Shown: positions 52,828 to 62,137, counted from the stretch's first letter. The stretch is 64,000 nucleotides of DNA from Chryseobacterium tructae (GCF_030409875.1 NZ_JAUFQR010000001.1:1054001-1118000); one strand, 5' to 3'. The notes: a model not told the origin generated them from the sequence alone. A program made the numbers and translations.

Positions 52828-53670
52828 ATGTCCACACAAAGTCAAATAGATTACAATAGAATTGCTAAAGCGATAGACTATATCCAAAGCAATTTCAGAC
52901 TTCAGCCAAGTTTGGAGGAAGTGGCAGAGAATATTCACTTGAGTCCAGCTCATTTTCAGAAGATCTTCACCGATTGGGCAGGAACAAGTCCGAAAAAATT
53001 TTTACAGTTCATTAGCCTTGAACATGCTAAAAATTTATTGAAGGAAGAAAAGGCAAGTATTTTTGATACCGCTTATGAAACGGGACTTTCCAGTACAAGC
53101 AGATTGCATGATCTGTTTGTGAAAATAGAAGGAATGTCTCCGGCCGAATATAAAAACGGGGGAAAAAGCCTTGCTATTAATTATAGTTTTTCAGAAAGTC
53201 CGTTTGGAAATATCCTGGTAGCTTCTACAGAAAAAGGAATCTGCTATATGGCTTTTGAAAATGATAAAGAAACAGCATTAGGGAATTTACAGCATAAATT
53301 TCCTAATGCTTCTTTTTTTGAAAAACAGGACACTCTTCAGAAAAATGCATTGTCCATATTCGATAAAGACTGGACAAAGCTCAATACCATTAAACTTCAC
53401 TTAAAAGGTACTGATTTCCAGTTGAAGGTTTGGGAAAGCTTATTGACTATTCCAATGGGAAAACTGTCTACTTATGGCAGTCTTGCAGAAAAAATAGGAA
53501 ACCCTAAAGCCTCAAGAGCTGTTGGAACGGCAATTGGCAGTAACCCTGTGGCATTTCTCATCCCTTGTCACCGTGTTATTCAGTCTACCGGACATCTTGG
53601 CGGTTACCGATGGGGAAGTGATAGAAAACAGATGATTGTGGGCTGGGAAAGCTCACAGCTTTATTCGTAA
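52828..53670 (+). CDS. AraC-type regulator fused to O6-alkylguanine-DNA alkyltransferase (Ada-like)
   Basis: A 280-residue two-domain protein. Residues 8-110 are an AraC HTH ('IDYIQSNFRLQPSLEEVAENIHLS' and 'DTAYETGLSSTSRLHDLFVK'). Residues 115-280 are a methyltransferase domain with 'GKLSTYGSLAEKIGNPKASRAVG' and the acceptor 'IPCHRVI' (Cys247). It lacks the N-terminal methylphosphotriester domain of E. coli Ada, so the switch by which Ada senses damage is missing. It would move alkyl groups from guanine to itself and may regulate repair genes. An AlkB-type gene follows 240 bases later. Confidence 0.9.
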   Translation: MSTQSQIDYNRIAKAIDYIQSNFRLQPSLEEVAENIHLSPAHFQKIFTDWAGTSPKKFLQFISLEHAKNLLKEEKASIFDTAYETGLSSTSRLHDLFVKIEGMSPAEYKNGGKSLAINYSFSESPFGNILVASTEKGICYMAFENDKETALGNLQHKFPNASFFEKQDTLQKNALSIFDKDWTKLNTIKLHLKGTDFQLKVWESLLTIPMGKLSTYGSLAEKIGNPKASRAVGTAIGSNPVAFLIPCHRVIQSTGHLGGYRWGSDRKQMIVGWESSQLYS

Positions 53671-53676
53671 AGATTT

Positions 53677-53855
53677 AAACCACAAAAGTCACAAAAGTTT
53701 TTTAGACACTTAAGTTACTACTAACTTGCTGAGAAGTTCACTAAAACCCTTGGAAATCTCTGACTTTTACTATAACCTCAGTTGAAGATGTAAACATTCC
53801 CATCCTTTGGAGAGGTAGCGAAAATTCAAAGAATTTTTGACGGGGTGGCCTTAGA
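53677..53855 (+). repeat. Dispersed repeat family R1, copy C (long form)
   Basis: Begins 'AAACCACAAAAGTCACAAAAG', continues 'AGACACTTAAGTTACTACTAA', and runs through 'TCAGTTGAAGATGTAAACAT' to 'GACGGGGTGGCCTT'. It is the longest copy and covers most of the gap between the Ada-like and AlkB genes. Confidence 0.8.
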
Positions 53856-53910
53856 CTAAACCACATTTTCAAAAACATTACGTAATTTGTATTAGTAAAA
53901 AACAAAAACA

Positions 53911-54522
53911 ATGCTCAGCCTGTTTGATGAAACACCAGATTATCCTTTAAGCTTATTACCCAATGACGGAACGGTCTTATACTATGGAAAAGTCTTTTCA
54001 AAAGAAGAGTCTGATATCTACTATGATTATCTTTTCAATCAGATTCCCTGGGAACATGATGAGGCGATGGTCTTTGGAAAATTAATTCTTACCAAAAGAA
54101 AGGTAGCCTGGTTTGGCGAAAAAGCTTTTGAATATACCTATTCCAACAGAACAAAATATGCTAAGCCCTGGACTCCTGAATTGTTGAAATTAAAACAAAA
54201 ATGTGAGGAAGTTTCAGGAGAAACCTACAATTCCTGTCTGCTTAATTTATATCATGATGGAAGTGAGGGAATGGCGTATCACAGTGATGGCGAAACCGAT
54301 CTGAAAAAGCATGGAGCCATCGCTTCCCTGACTTTCGGTGCGGAAAGAAAATTTTTATTTAAGCATAAAACAACAAAAGAAAAGGTTGAAATATTCCTGG
54401 AAAGGGGGAGTTTGCTCATCATGAAAGGAACAACCCAGGAAAACTGGCTTCACAGGCTTCCACCTACTACCAAAGTGAAAACTCCAAGAGTAAATCTTAC
54501 GTTCAGAACGATTGAAGAATAG
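53911..54522 (+). CDS. AlkB-like 2-oxoglutarate/iron-dependent dioxygenase
   Basis: A 203-residue AlkB-family enzyme. The iron site is 'AYHSDGETD' (His124, Asp126) and 'NWLHRLPPT' (His181). The 2-oxoglutarate arginine is Arg193 in 'PRVNLTFR', with Arg199 beside it. It removes alkyl groups such as 1-methyladenine and 3-methylcytosine from nucleic acid by oxidation. The neighbour Ada-like gene suggests a joint alkylation response. AlkB normally also has a nucleotide-recognition lid, here about residues 50-95. Single ORF. I see no promoter of high quality. Confidence 0.9.
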   Translation: MLSLFDETPDYPLSLLPNDGTVLYYGKVFSKEESDIYYDYLFNQIPWEHDEAMVFGKLILTKRKVAWFGEKAFEYTYSNRTKYAKPWTPELLKLKQKCEEVSGETYNSCLLNLYHDGSEGMAYHSDGETDLKKHGAIASLTFGAERKFLFKHKTTKEKVEIFLERGSLLIMKGTTQENWLHRLPPTTKVKTPRVNLTFRTIEE

Positions 54523-54718
54523 AAAAACTCTTGCAGATTGAGCTGATCACACAGATTTATAACGTAATCATCTGCAAAATCCGCTTAATCCGCGCGAGCA
54601 TAAAACAAAAAAACTTCTCATTTGAGCCGCATTTTTAATTATTTTTAAATTTTATCTTTAATCAAGTGAACCTTGACAAGGCTGTGTTACCAATTCAATC
54701 CTGCAAGAGATAAAAAAC
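54523..54718 (+). other. Intergenic gap with a degenerate repeat-like stretch
   Basis: The 54536-54600 part has words such as 'atctgcaaaatccgctta' and 'aatccgcgcgagc', like the degenerate direct repeats often seen between Flavobacteriia genes. Nothing else is recognisable. Confidence 0.4.
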
Positions 54719-54748
54719 AAAAAAGCTGTTCATTCGAACAGCTTTTTC
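54719..54748. terminator. Bidirectional terminator between AlkB and CocE-type genes
   Basis: AAAAGCTGTTC (54721-54731) pairs with GAACAGCTTTT (54736-54746) around ATTC, flanked by A and T runs. Confidence 0.85.
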
Positions 54749-54751
54749 AAT

Positions 54752-56611
54752 TTATTGCAATACATCAGCTTCAATAGAACTGTCACCGTAGACTTTAATA
54801 AATGCTTTGGTATAATCCTCCTTAGAAGCAAAATTCGGATTATCCATAAACTTCTGAGGATTCAGTGCAAAAAGCGGGAACCATGTGCTACTGATCTGAA
54901 TCTGGATTTTATGTCCTTTTTTGAAAGTATGAACCACATCCTGAAGCCTGAAGTTGACCGCCGTTTTCTGATCAGGAACTAATGCTTCTCCTTTTTCTTT
55001 AGTATTTCTGAATCTCGCGGGCATAATTTCGCTTCTTACCATTTGATGGTAATTTCCATAGATCACACCGTCTTTCTTTTCAGTCGGTTTAAAATCTTCG
55101 GGATATACATCAATTAATTTTACAGCAAAATCAGCATCTGTAGAAGATGAAGAAATATTAAGTTTAGCCATAATCTCTCCAGCGAAGGCCATATCTTCTG
55201 TCAGTACATCTGTTGTAAATGTTAATACATCAGGTCTTCCAACAGCAAATCTCTGGTCTTCCGACATATAATTTTTTGGTGTAAACCCATTGAAATCTTT
55301 TAAATGATCTGAACTTAAAACCGGATTGTTTGGATCACTGTAATATTCAGAATATCCTTGTCCTGAGGTTTTCTTTAATGTTTTATCAGACAGGTAGAAA
55401 TTTACTTTCTGAGCATTTTTAGGAGGGTAAGAAGCAAATTCTTTCCATTGCTTTGATCCTGTGTCATACATTAGAGCTTCAGGAAGTCCTGCATCTTCTT
55501 TGGTATTTCCTTTCAGGTAATGGCTAAAGAATTTTGTTTCTACATTTTTCTGGTAGTACGTGGCAATGCTATCTCCAAAATAAGTTTCACTGTGGAAGTG
55601 TTTCCCTTGTTCCTGAGACCAGCCACCGTGGGAAAATGGCCCCATTACAATTGTATTTTTAGCTTTTGGGCTTGTTTTTTCTATCGTTTTATAAATATTT
55701 AAAGGTCCTGAAAGATCCTCCGCATCAAACCAACCCCCAACAGTCATTACTGCATGATTGATGTTTTTCAGGTGAGGAAGAAGACCTCTCTTTTGCCAGA
55801 ATTCATCATAGTTGGTATGATTCATAATTTCCGTCATAAAGAAATTATCCTTATAATATTTTTCATAACCATCTTTAAGAGTCCCCATATCTCTGTAAAA
55901 CTTTAAACCATCTTCAGAAGTTTGTTTCACGAAGGAATCCATGTACCATGCTTTTTGTTCCGGTTTTGTTTTTTGAACTCCAAAAACAGGAAACGTTCTG
56001 AAATATCCTAGCATGAATCTTCCATTGTGAAGAAAATCATCATTCCAGAAATCGGAAATCGGTGCTTGTGGTGAAGAAGCTACCAATGCCGGGTGCTGTG
56101 CTAATGTTCCTACAGCAGTGTAAAATCCAGGATAAGAAGTCCCAAATTGTCCTACTTTACCATTGTTATCTTTAACGTTTTTCAAAAGCCAGTCGATGGT
56201 ATCGTAGGTATCTGTGCTTTCGTCAACATCTTTTTTCGTTTTACGTTCTACCTGCGGAGTCATATTGGTGAAAGTTCCTTCACTCATATATCTTCCACGA
56301 ACATCCTGATAGACGAAAATATATTTGTCTTTCATCAGGTAGGTGTTAGGCCCCACTTTTGTTTTATATTCATTTTCACCATAAGGAGCAATGCTGTAGC
56401 AGGTTCTTTGCATAAGAAACGGATATTTGTTCTTATTTGAAATATCCTTGGGAATATATACTGCCGTAAAAAGCTTGACACCATCACGCATTGTAATATA
56501 AAATTCTTTCTTGGTAAAATTATCTTTAACGAAATTGTCTTTTTGTTCTGCCTTCTGCGCTTTTCCAAAAACGAAAAGAAGAATGAATAAAACTGAAATA
56601 TGGGTCTTCAT
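54752..56611 (-). CDS. Secreted CocE/NonD family hydrolase (X-Pro dipeptidyl peptidase-like)
   Basis: A 619-residue exported protein with a signal peptide ending near residue 18 ('FGKAQ'). The alpha/beta-hydrolase domain has 'YQDVRGRYMSEGTF' (101-114), a typical CocE segment, and the nucleophile elbow 'GQFGTSYPGF' (Ser159). A C-terminal jelly-roll (about 410-619, 'MAKLNISSSSTDADFAVKLIDV') is the X-Pro dipeptidyl-peptidase C-terminal domain. Members include glutaryl-7-ACA acylases, alpha-amino-acid ester hydrolases and cocaine esterase, acting on small amides or esters. The substrate is not set by sequence. Confidence 0.9.
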   Translation of the reverse strand: MKTHISVLFILLFVFGKAQKAEQKDNFVKDNFTKKEFYITMRDGVKLFTAVYIPKDISNKNKYPFLMQRTCYSIAPYGENEYKTKVGPNTYLMKDKYIFVYQDVRGRYMSEGTFTNMTPQVERKTKKDVDESTDTYDTIDWLLKNVKDNNGKVGQFGTSYPGFYTAVGTLAQHPALVASSPQAPISDFWNDDFLHNGRFMLGYFRTFPVFGVQKTKPEQKAWYMDSFVKQTSEDGLKFYRDMGTLKDGYEKYYKDNFFMTEIMNHTNYDEFWQKRGLLPHLKNINHAVMTVGGWFDAEDLSGPLNIYKTIEKTSPKAKNTIVMGPFSHGGWSQEQGKHFHSETYFGDSIATYYQKNVETKFFSHYLKGNTKEDAGLPEALMYDTGSKQWKEFASYPPKNAQKVNFYLSDKTLKKTSGQGYSEYYSDPNNPVLSSDHLKDFNGFTPKNYMSEDQRFAVGRPDVLTFTTDVLTEDMAFAGEIMAKLNISSSSTDADFAVKLIDVYPEDFKPTEKKDGVIYGNYHQMVRSEIMPARFRNTKEKGEALVPDQKTAVNFRLQDVVHTFKKGHKIQIQISSTWFPLFALNPQKFMDNPNFASKEDYTKAFIKVYGDSSIEADVLQ

Positions 56612-56810
56612 AAGTAAAATTTGTGGCTAATTTAGAAATAAAAATACTTTCAGAGCATTTTCTCAGATGAATCTTCCTTAAAAAATGGATTTGTTTTTAT
56701 TTTTTACCGTTTATTGTGGAATTTGTAATAGGAAGTTTTGTAATTCAGAGGATGGTAATATATGGAACTACCCTGTCGAGAATTCAAATGAGGTATTGTT
56801 AAAAATCGAA

Positions 56811-56905
56811 GATTTTCAGAAACTTAAGTGTACTTTTCAAATGGTTAGTAGGAGCTTAAGAAATAACTTAAATGTTCAAAAAAAATTGTGATTTTTGAGG
56901 TTGAA
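56811..56905 (-). repeat. Dispersed repeat family R1, copy D (inverted, degenerate)
   Basis: On the plus strand: 'GAAACTTAAGTGTACTTTTC', 'ATGGTTAGTAGGAGCTTAAG', 'AAATAACTTAAATGTTC'. These match the middle of copies A and B in reverse orientation. It lies between the CocE-type and outer-membrane genes. Confidence 0.65.
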
Positions 56906-56910
56906 ATTAA

Positions 56911-56932
56911 AAAAAGCCGGAACATTTCCGGC
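56911..56932 (-). terminator. Terminator after the outer-membrane receptor gene
   Basis: GCCGGAA and TTCCGGC pair around CAT. Read leftwards, a run of seven T's follows. Confidence 0.8.
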
Positions 56933-56952
56933 GATTTATAAAAATCCAGTGT

Positions 56953-59658
56953 TTATTTTTTTTTCGATTTTTTGCCTGCAAATTTATTCAGTTTCATACT
57001 CAGAGAAAACATGATATAGCGTTTCAAGATCAGATCTTCGCGGTCTTCAAAATAAGAATCGGTGATGGTTCTTTTTACACTTTGATTTTGATTCAGGACA
57101 TCATAGACCTTTATTTTTGCTGTCAGCTGTTTATTATAGAATGAATATCCCAGGCTGGCATTCCAGAAATAGAAATCCTTTTTAAATCCGGGAGCAATAT
57201 TCGAATTGGTGTTGTAAGAAAAATCATTTCCTATGAAAAACGCTTTTTGAAACAGATAATTAGTCATTTCAACCCTTAAAGATTGAGTGGTGGTATTTAC
57301 TGTATTCACATTATAGTTGGTATAGTTTGAAAAGCTATATCCAAGGCTATAGGATGGTTTTATGGTAAATATATCTTTAATTTCATAATTCAGATTAAGC
57401 CCCGGATTGAAGTTATAGGCTCTGCTTTTGAATTGCTCGCCATTGATAAATCCATTATTATAATTATAATTCATCCCGAACCTTGGAGCAATTCTGAGTT
57501 TATGATCATTCCATTTAAAAGTTTTTGTCAAGCCAAAACTGAAACTGAGGTTTTTATTTCCACTGATATTGCTGTAAGTGATAATTTGCCTTCCGGAATT
57601 ATCGTATTTGGAATAATTGATCACATCATTATTTCTATAGGTAAATCCAACCATAACATAATAATTGAGGTTCTTCACCATATTATAACTATTGAAAGCA
57701 ATATTGGATTCGTTTGTCCATGTATTTTTAAGGTCCGGATTTCCGGTATTAGTAATAAGAGGATTGGATTCATCCTTAAAAGGAATGAGCTTTCCGGCAT
57801 CAGGAATCGTGAAGCTGGAGGAGTTGGAGATAGTTAATGTTTGGCGATCAGCAAAAGAATATCTGAAATTGGTTGAGTACTTAGGAAGTACAAAGCTTTT
57901 CTGGAAATTATACAGCTTTCCATCAAAGACAGAATTGACATTCATATCCGAAATATCAGCATTGACAGTGGCCCAGAAACCGAATTTCTTTTTATAAAGA
58001 TAGTAGGATAGTTCAGGAGAAAACTGATTCATTCTTTGATCCATACTGTTGGAGAGGCGACTGTTATATTGAGAATACTGCCCTGTAACAGGATCAAAAT
58101 CATTGAAATCCTTAATGTCCTTTGATAATTTTGAGTTGTACTGCAGGGTGATGCCTATTGTGGCAGAATCTGAAATAGGTTCAGTATATTTTGCCATAAA
58201 ACTATAGTTATTATCCTGAGAACGGGTTTTCTGTAGCTGATTACGGTTATCAGTGGTCATATCGGAGTCCTTATAAAATGTATTCAGTGACTGATTGATA
58301 TTGTCATTATTCGATTCAGAAATAGTAGTATTGATCATGGCCATGATCGATCTGTTCTTTTTCTTGAAATTTTTGAAAAAATTAATATTAGGGCTGAAAC
58401 TATTGCTTTCTCCTTTGGTTCGAGTAATGTTTTTACTTTCATTCAGGAGCTTATCATCCCTTAATGTTGAAGAGGTAGATTGCCCTGTACTCAATGTTTC
58501 TGATTTTGAAAATGAAGGAGCTATATAAATATTGGTCAACGAATCCAGTTTTATTCCTACTGAACTGTTAAAATTATATTGTTTTGATTCATTTTCATTA
58601 CGGCTCTCAGAATCTGTTTTGAGCGTGAAATCGGGGAGAAGTGTCGTCTTTGAGGCTTTAGAACGGGTTTCGTTATCAGAATTTGTGTATTGTAAGCTGA
58701 GGTTTTCAAGATTGGCATCCTTTCCAAATTTGTCATTATAATTTAGTCCAAAGCTGCTGAACTTTTGAATTCCACCTCCTTGCCCTCCACTTGAACGTCC
58801 CATTGTATCAAAGATCTGGTCTCCGGAACTGCTCTTTGAATTGATGTTATTGGCAGACGCTAAAACACTGATTTTGGTATCTCCTTTAAAATAATTTAAG
58901 AATGTATTCCCTTCATATCGTTTGTCTGAACCATAACCTGCCAATATTTTGGAAATTAAACCTTTATTTTTCTTTTCGTCAATATTGAAATTAATCGTGG
59001 TATTTTGAGATTTTGGAGCTCTTTTACTAAGTTCTTCTTCTTTAGTCTTAGTCGTGGTAAATTGGATGTTTTTAATAATATCTGCCGGTAAATTTTGTAA
59101 TGCCGTCTTTCCTTCTTTATCAAAGAATGGTTTTCCATTCACCATAATCTGGTCTACAGCTTTTCCATTGACGGTTATTTTCCCATCATTACCAATCTCT
59201 ACACCCGGAATTTGTTTCAAGAGTTCATCAATTTGGCTGTCTGGGCGTACTTTAAGAGCAGAAGCATTAAATTCTATAGTGTCATTTTTTATTTTCACCG
59301 GAGAAACAGTGATCTTTACCTCATCAATTGTGATCACTTTCTTTTTTTCAAGTTCTATATCACCAAGCGATAATGACTTATTAATTTTTTCAAGTGCCTT
59401 TGAATAGGAGAGTTTTTCGGTGTCTATTTTTAGAAAAGAAGCCTCATTGACCTCATCAGTCTGTAATGAAAATTTACCTTCTTTATTACTTGATGTATAA
59501 TTGATGATCGACGAATCTTTTGCTTTAAGCAGATATACAGTAGCATCTTCTACAGGTTTTTTTTCCGGATCGGATACTTTTCCGTCAATATATAGTCTTT
59601 GGGAATATACAATCAGGACATTGCATATCAAAAACAATAATAATAAGATTTTCTTCAT
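56953..59658 (-). CDS. Outer membrane beta-barrel protein, TonB-dependent receptor-like with carboxypeptidase-regulatory domain
   Basis: A 901-residue exported protein. The signal peptide (about 1-19, 'IVYSQ') is followed by a carboxypeptidase-regulatory-like Ig domain (about 20-105, 'DGKVSDPEKKPVEDATVYLL'). A plug-like part comes next ('LLKQIPGVEIGNDGKITVNGKAV', about 150-200), then a long barrel region up to the C-terminus. Such 'outer membrane beta-barrel' proteins resemble TonB-dependent receptors, but a clear TonB box is not seen. Its ligand is unknown. The start at 59658 ('MKKILLLL') is chosen over 59691, because the first 11 codons precede the signal peptide. Single, with its own terminator. 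Confidence 0.85.
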   Translation of the reverse strand: MKKILLLLFLICNVLIVYSQRLYIDGKVSDPEKKPVEDATVYLLKAKDSSIINYTSSNKEGKFSLQTDEVNEASFLKIDTEKLSYSKALEKINKSLSLGDIELEKKKVITIDEVKITVSPVKIKNDTIEFNASALKVRPDSQIDELLKQIPGVEIGNDGKITVNGKAVDQIMVNGKPFFDKEGKTALQNLPADIIKNIQFTTTKTKEEELSKRAPKSQNTTINFNIDEKKNKGLISKILAGYGSDKRYEGNTFLNYFKGDTKISVLASANNINSKSSSGDQIFDTMGRSSGGQGGGIQKFSSFGLNYNDKFGKDANLENLSLQYTNSDNETRSKASKTTLLPDFTLKTDSESRNENESKQYNFNSSVGIKLDSLTNIYIAPSFSKSETLSTGQSTSSTLRDDKLLNESKNITRTKGESNSFSPNINFFKNFKKKNRSIMAMINTTISESNNDNINQSLNTFYKDSDMTTDNRNQLQKTRSQDNNYSFMAKYTEPISDSATIGITLQYNSKLSKDIKDFNDFDPVTGQYSQYNSRLSNSMDQRMNQFSPELSYYLYKKKFGFWATVNADISDMNVNSVFDGKLYNFQKSFVLPKYSTNFRYSFADRQTLTISNSSSFTIPDAGKLIPFKDESNPLITNTGNPDLKNTWTNESNIAFNSYNMVKNLNYYVMVGFTYRNNDVINYSKYDNSGRQIITYSNISGNKNLSFSFGLTKTFKWNDHKLRIAPRFGMNYNYNNGFINGEQFKSRAYNFNPGLNLNYEIKDIFTIKPSYSLGYSFSNYTNYNVNTVNTTTQSLRVEMTNYLFQKAFFIGNDFSYNTNSNIAPGFKKDFYFWNASLGYSFYNKQLTAKIKVYDVLNQNQSVKRTITDSYFEDREDLILKRYIMFSLSMKLNKFAGKKSKKK

Positions 59659-59681
59659 TGAGCTTTCCAAAACGTAAAAAT

Positions 59682-59708
59682 AAAAAAACATCCCAATATA
59701 GGGATGTT
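59682..59708 (-). terminator. Terminator after the SH3/BON gene
   Basis: AACATCCC and GGGATGTT pair around AATATA. Read leftwards the hairpin ends in a run of T's. Confidence 0.8.
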
Positions 59709-59742
59709 CATTAAGAATATTTCAAATTATTTTTTTATGAAA

Positions 59743-60162
59743 TTATGCTCTCAAATATCTTGAGTATGCATATCCTTCCTGACCATCGGCAGTTTTTACT
59801 TTCCACCAGTCATCAGAAGTTTGCTCAATTAAAGTTACTGCAGAACCTTTTGCAGCTTTCCCTACTACAGCAGCTTCCGTAGAAGGTTCTTGTCTGATAT
59901 TCAGATTAGACTCATCTGTAGCTACAGTAAGTGAAGCACCTGAAGTAAGACCTGCAACTTGTACATCAATATTGATATCTGAAGCAGAGTAAGTAGAATC
60001 AATAGCTCCTAAAGCATTCCATACTGCATCTTTTGCTGCTGTATTAGAAGCATCTCCGGAAACATATAAAATTCCGTCTTGTTCCTGAACTTGTAGATTT
60101 GAAATCCCAGCAGATTGAGCCGCTGAAACTACGCTTGAATATTTATCTTGTAATGTACTCAT
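59743..60162 (-). CDS. BON-like and bacterial SH3 domain protein
   Basis: A 139-residue protein without a signal peptide. Residues 1-70 look BON-like ('VQEQDGILYVSGDASNTAAKDAVWNAL'). Residues 76-139 are a bacterial SH3 domain ('NLNIRQEPSTEAAVVGKAAKGSAV' and 'WWKVKTADGQEGYAYSRYL'). SH3b domains bind peptidoglycan peptides, yet no secretion signal is visible, so its place in the cell is uncertain. It lies 10 bases after the BON lipoprotein gene on the same strand, making a two-gene unit. Confidence 0.8.
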   Translation of the reverse strand: MSTLQDKYSSVVSAAQSAGISNLQVQEQDGILYVSGDASNTAAKDAVWNALGAIDSTYSASDINIDVQVAGLTSGASLTVATDESNLNIRQEPSTEAAVVGKAAKGSAVTLIEQTSDDWWKVKTADGQEGYAYSRYLRA

Positions 60163-60172
60163 CTTAATTTAA

Positions 60173-60661
60173 TTATTTTACTGTGTAGTTGAACTTAACT
60201 TTACCTACTTTTAAAGCATCTACAGACTGCTTAATTTTCTTAGCTTGTTCCTTAGAAACATTTCCTGTAAGGGTAAGCTCGTCATTGATTACTTCTACTT
60301 TTACTGTAGGGAAATCTTTTACTGCATCCTGAACTTTTTTCTGAACAGCAGGATCTACAGCAGATTTAGTTTCAACAGGTGCAGGTGCAGGAGTAACTTC
60401 TACTTTAGACATATCCATTACATCTTTTACTCCTTTAATTGCCTTTAATTGTGCAATCATAGCATCCTTAGATTGTTGATCCGCGAAAGTTCCGCTTAAG
60501 TGAGCCACACCTTCTTTTACTTCAACAGAAGCATTGGGATTAGAAGTTACTACAGTGGTAGCCTGAGTCTGAAGATCGGCATCAGAAACTTTCTTTTTGC
60601 AAGAAACTGCCCCGAAAGATACAGCTACAGCTAATGCAGCCATTGCGATAGTTTTTTTCAT
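60173..60661 (-). CDS. Lipoprotein with two BON domains
   Basis: A 162-residue lipoprotein, with lipobox 'GAVSC' (lipidated Cys21). A first BON domain (about 28-88) has 'EVKEGVAHLSGTFADQQSKDAM'. A Pro/Ala/Thr linker (90-105) is followed by the second (about 108-162), with 'EVINDELTLTGNVSKEQAKKI'. BON domains bind phospholipid or other envelope surfaces in OsmY-like proteins. It is probably a periplasmic envelope-stress or stability protein. It is the first gene of a unit with the SH3/BON gene. Confidence 0.87.
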   Translation of the reverse strand: MKKTIAMAALAVAVSFGAVSCKKKVSDADLQTQATTVVTSNPNASVEVKEGVAHLSGTFADQQSKDAMIAQLKAIKGVKDVMDMSKVEVTPAPAPVETKSAVDPAVQKKVQDAVKDFPTVKVEVINDELTLTGNVSKEQAKKIKQSVDALKVGKVKFNYTVK

Positions 60662-60854
60662 ATTGTATATTTATTAATGTTGTTATACAATCAAATGTAA
60701 TAATAAAATTTGTACCAAAAGAATAAAAATTCAATAAATGTTTCTTAAATTTTTTACAATATTTTCGGAACCAGAGATTTAATTTTTATGTTTCAGAAAC
60801 TTAATATGGCCTTAACGTGATTAGAATAAAATATTCTGCCAATTCAAAAACCAT

Positions 60855-60862
60855 TATATTTG
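60855..60862 (+). promoter_or_regulatory. Candidate -7 box for the symporter gene
   Basis: TATATTTG lies 19 bases before the symporter start and matches TAnnTTTG. It overlaps a small palindrome, ATTTGCGCAAAT. Confidence 0.5.
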
Positions 60863-60881
60863 CGCAAATTGAACTATATAT

Positions 60882-62132
60882 ATGAAAGGACAGAATAAAC
60901 TTTTTATAGCAATTATCATCGCACTTATCCTGGGAGTAGGAATTGGAGGAATTGTACACGTGCAATATCCGGAAAGTGCAGAACCATTTTCCAAGAATAT
61001 TAAATTATTAGGAACTGTTTTCATCAGGTTGGTACAGATGATTATTGCGCCTTTGGTTTTTACTACACTTGTGGTGGGAATTGCCAAAATGAGTGATATC
61101 AAAATGATCGGAAGAGTAGGAACAAAAGCAATGCTTTGGTTTGTCTCCGCTTCTTTGGTTTCTCTTTTTATCGGGCTAATACTTGTGAACTGGCTTGAGC
61201 CGGGACACGTAACTAAATTACCTGTTCAGGACGTTGCTTCAGCGGAAGATCTTTTGAAAAGCAGTAAAAGTTTTTCATTAGAAGATTTTGTAAAGCATAT
61301 GATTCCTAAAAGTTTATTTGAAGCCTTTGCAACCAATGAAGTATTGCAGATTGTAGTATTTGCTATTATGTTCGGAGTTGCTCTGGCGAATTTAGGAGAA
61401 GAATATTCTAAGCCAGTAGTAAAACTTTTTGATATCATGGCTCATGGTATTCTTAAAATGGTAGGATATATCATGTGGTTTGCTCCTCTGGGAGTATTGG
61501 GAGCCATTGCTGCTGTAGTAGCGACTAATGGTTTTGAAATCTTTAAAGTATATGCCATTTATTTGAGAGACTTCTTCTTCGCATTGGGTGTACTTTGGCT
61601 GGTTCTTTTATTGGTAGGATATTTTATTTTAGGAAACAGACTATTTGATTTGTTAAAAAGAATCAAAGAGCCATTATTGATCGCATTCTCCACCACCAGT
61701 TCAGAAGCGGTATTCCCGAAATTGGTAGAAGAGCTTGAAAAATTCGGATGTAACAGCAGAGTTGTCTCTTTCATTCTTCCTTTAGGATATTCTTTTAACC
61801 TGGATGGAAGTATGATGTATATGACTTTTGCATCAATTTTTATTGCACAGATTTATGGGGTAGAAATGACAATTGGGCAGCAAATTACAATGCTTTTAGT
61901 ATTAATGCTTACTTCAAAAGGGATTGCCGGAGTTCCAAGAGCTTCTTTGGTAATTATTGTAGCAACTTGTTCAATGTTCGGAATTCCTCCGGAAGGAATT
62001 GCATTAATCTTACCAATTGACCACTTCTGTGATATGGGAAGAAGTATGACCAACGTATTAGGAAATACCCTGGCTACCTCTGCAGTATCGAAGTGGGAAG
62101 GACAATTAACCGAACCGTTAGACAAAGTTTAG
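60882..62132 (+). CDS. Dicarboxylate/amino acid:cation symporter (DAACS family)
   Basis: A 416-residue membrane protein of the GltP/DctA family with eight helices and two re-entrant loops. 'FIRLVQMIIAPLVFTTLVVGIAKM' is the third-helix region. 'FSTTSSEAVFPKLVE' is the serine-rich re-entrant loop HP1. 'YSFNLDGSMMYMTFASIFIAQ' holds the 'NxDGxxxY' cation and substrate site. 'GIAGVPRASLVII' is HP2. It imports glutamate, aspartate or C4-dicarboxylates with H+ or Na+. The PhyH-like gene follows after 5 bases and is probably co-transcribed. Confidence 0.93.
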   Translation: MKGQNKLFIAIIIALILGVGIGGIVHVQYPESAEPFSKNIKLLGTVFIRLVQMIIAPLVFTTLVVGIAKMSDIKMIGRVGTKAMLWFVSASLVSLFIGLILVNWLEPGHVTKLPVQDVASAEDLLKSSKSFSLEDFVKHMIPKSLFEAFATNEVLQIVVFAIMFGVALANLGEEYSKPVVKLFDIMAHGILKMVGYIMWFAPLGVLGAIAAVVATNGFEIFKVYAIYLRDFFFALGVLWLVLLLVGYFILGNRLFDLLKRIKEPLLIAFSTTSSEAVFPKLVEELEKFGCNSRVVSFILPLGYSFNLDGSMMYMTFASIFIAQIYGVEMTIGQQITMLLVLMLTSKGIAGVPRASLVIIVATCSMFGIPPEGIALILPIDHFCDMGRSMTNVLGNTLATSAVSKWEGQLTEPLDKV

Positions 62133-62137
62133 AAAAT

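Noticed and set aside
46829..56905. CRISPR array
   Set aside because: The R1 and R2 repeats are long, diverged, in both orientations (R1) and separated by genes. There are no regular short spacers.
57433..57837. 134-codon open frame antisense to the outer-membrane receptor gene
   Set aside because: Shadow of a long real gene; composition is not protein-like.
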